Shown here: piece by piece, positions 14,574 to 14,641 of the stretch | Layout: the number at the start of each line of letters is the position of its first letter | Position numbering within the stretch: the first letter of the stretch is position 1 | Source of the DNA: Bryobacterales bacterium | Lineage (GTDB): Bacteria; Acidobacteriota; Terriglobia; Bryobacterales; Bryobacteraceae | Assembly (NCBI GenBank): GCA_016789785.1 | Contig: JAEUQE010000010.1 | Coordinates: 2,773 to 17,413, forward strand | Direction: 5' to 3' | DNA length: 14,641 nt | Position numbers and translations under genes: made by a program | Notes under the pieces: model-generated | Told to the model about the DNA's origin: nothing | Databases searched by the model: none | What the model saw: only the letters and a program-made list of their open reading frames with translations

Positions 14574-14641
14574 AAGAGCGCTCGAAGATTTTGTGAATCG
14601 GGAAGTTGCGCCGGAAGATGAAATTGCGGCAGTACTCGACC
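14545..14641 (-). CDS. Unidentified reading frame entering from the right edge (C-terminal end only)
   Basis: The minus strand reads VEYCRNFIFRRNFPIHKIF then ERSCELG, followed by GESSSV and a TAG at 14545-14547. Aromatic/basic residues such as YCRNFIFRRNFP and HKIFERSCELG look like real protein rather than the Arg/Pro/Ala noise of shadow frames. I cannot name the family; something from a repeated or mobile gene family is possible but not shown. The last residues come from the tandem-repeat junction, so the natural C-terminus has probably been cut off. Confidence 0.4.
   Translation of the reverse strand, partial: VEYCRNFIFRRNFPIHKIFERSCELGESSSV

Noticed and set aside
1..14641. CRISPR arrays, tRNA/rRNA genes, intact insertion sequences, replication origin
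   Set aside because: I looked for regularly spaced repeats, cloverleaf-like sequence, transposase motifs with flanking inverted repeats, and origin-type boxes and found none. The repeats present are copied gene ends or short dyads.

Overview
The window is GC-rich, densely coded bacterial chromosome. My best guess is Acidobacteriota of the Solibacter/Bryobacter type. The reasons are a PEP-CTERM sorted protein, the C-terminal remnant of an ADOP/FtsX-like permease, a large two-component-propeller hybrid histidine kinase, a lone ClpS paralog, and high GC with few Shine-Dalgarno-led starts. This is inference; no rRNA or other marker gene is present.

Layout, left to right. 1-2027 (-): nearly complete FadB/FadJ-type enoyl-CoA hydratase/3-hydroxyacyl-CoA dehydrogenase, cut by the left edge. 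2325-2982 (-): secreted PEP-CTERM protein split by a one-base frameshift. 3121-3378: a decayed second copy of the first ~60 codons and 5' flank of the FadB/J-like gene. 3493-4686 (+): Tat-signal FMN alpha-hydroxyacid oxidase/dehydrogenase behind a strong sigma-70-like promoter. 4742-5602 (+): stand-alone PAS-like protein with a four-cysteine cluster and a Pro-rich tail. 5685-6599 (+): LysR regulator with a TTG start and a dyad-rich upstream region. 6669-6813: a second copy of the lysR 3' end. 6961-8196 (+): AAA/OLD-like ATPase. 8391-8738 (+): ClpS-type adaptor. 9102-9662 (+): small three-helix membrane protein of unknown role. A perfect 15-bp-stem terminator (9743-9780) sits between this gene and a convergent exported Dabb-domain protein (9812-10261, -). 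10358-14068 (-): 1236-aa propeller-Y_Y_Y-histidine kinase-receiver hybrid. 14374-14641: a scar of two gene pieces on the minus strand, an ADOP permease tail and an unidentified C-terminus, joined through a short 10-bp tandem repeat.

How the genes work together. Fatty-acid beta-oxidation, 2-hydroxyacid oxidation, a LysR regulator and a large polymer- or ligand-sensing hybrid kinase suit a soil heterotroph. I see no single operon joining them; oxidase plus PAS protein (55-bp gap) and ATPase plus ClpS (194-bp gap) are the closest co-directional pairs. The most distinctive feature is that two different genes (FadB/J and LysR) each have a truncated second copy a short distance away. The differences between the copies are mostly synonymous, so the fragments look like remains of once-functional alleles or paralogs rather than fresh duplications. 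I did not find a complete, clearly recognisable novel defence or mobile system; the best candidates for new biology are the PAS-Cys orphan sensor, the ClpS variant beside an ATPase, and the gene-fossil pattern.
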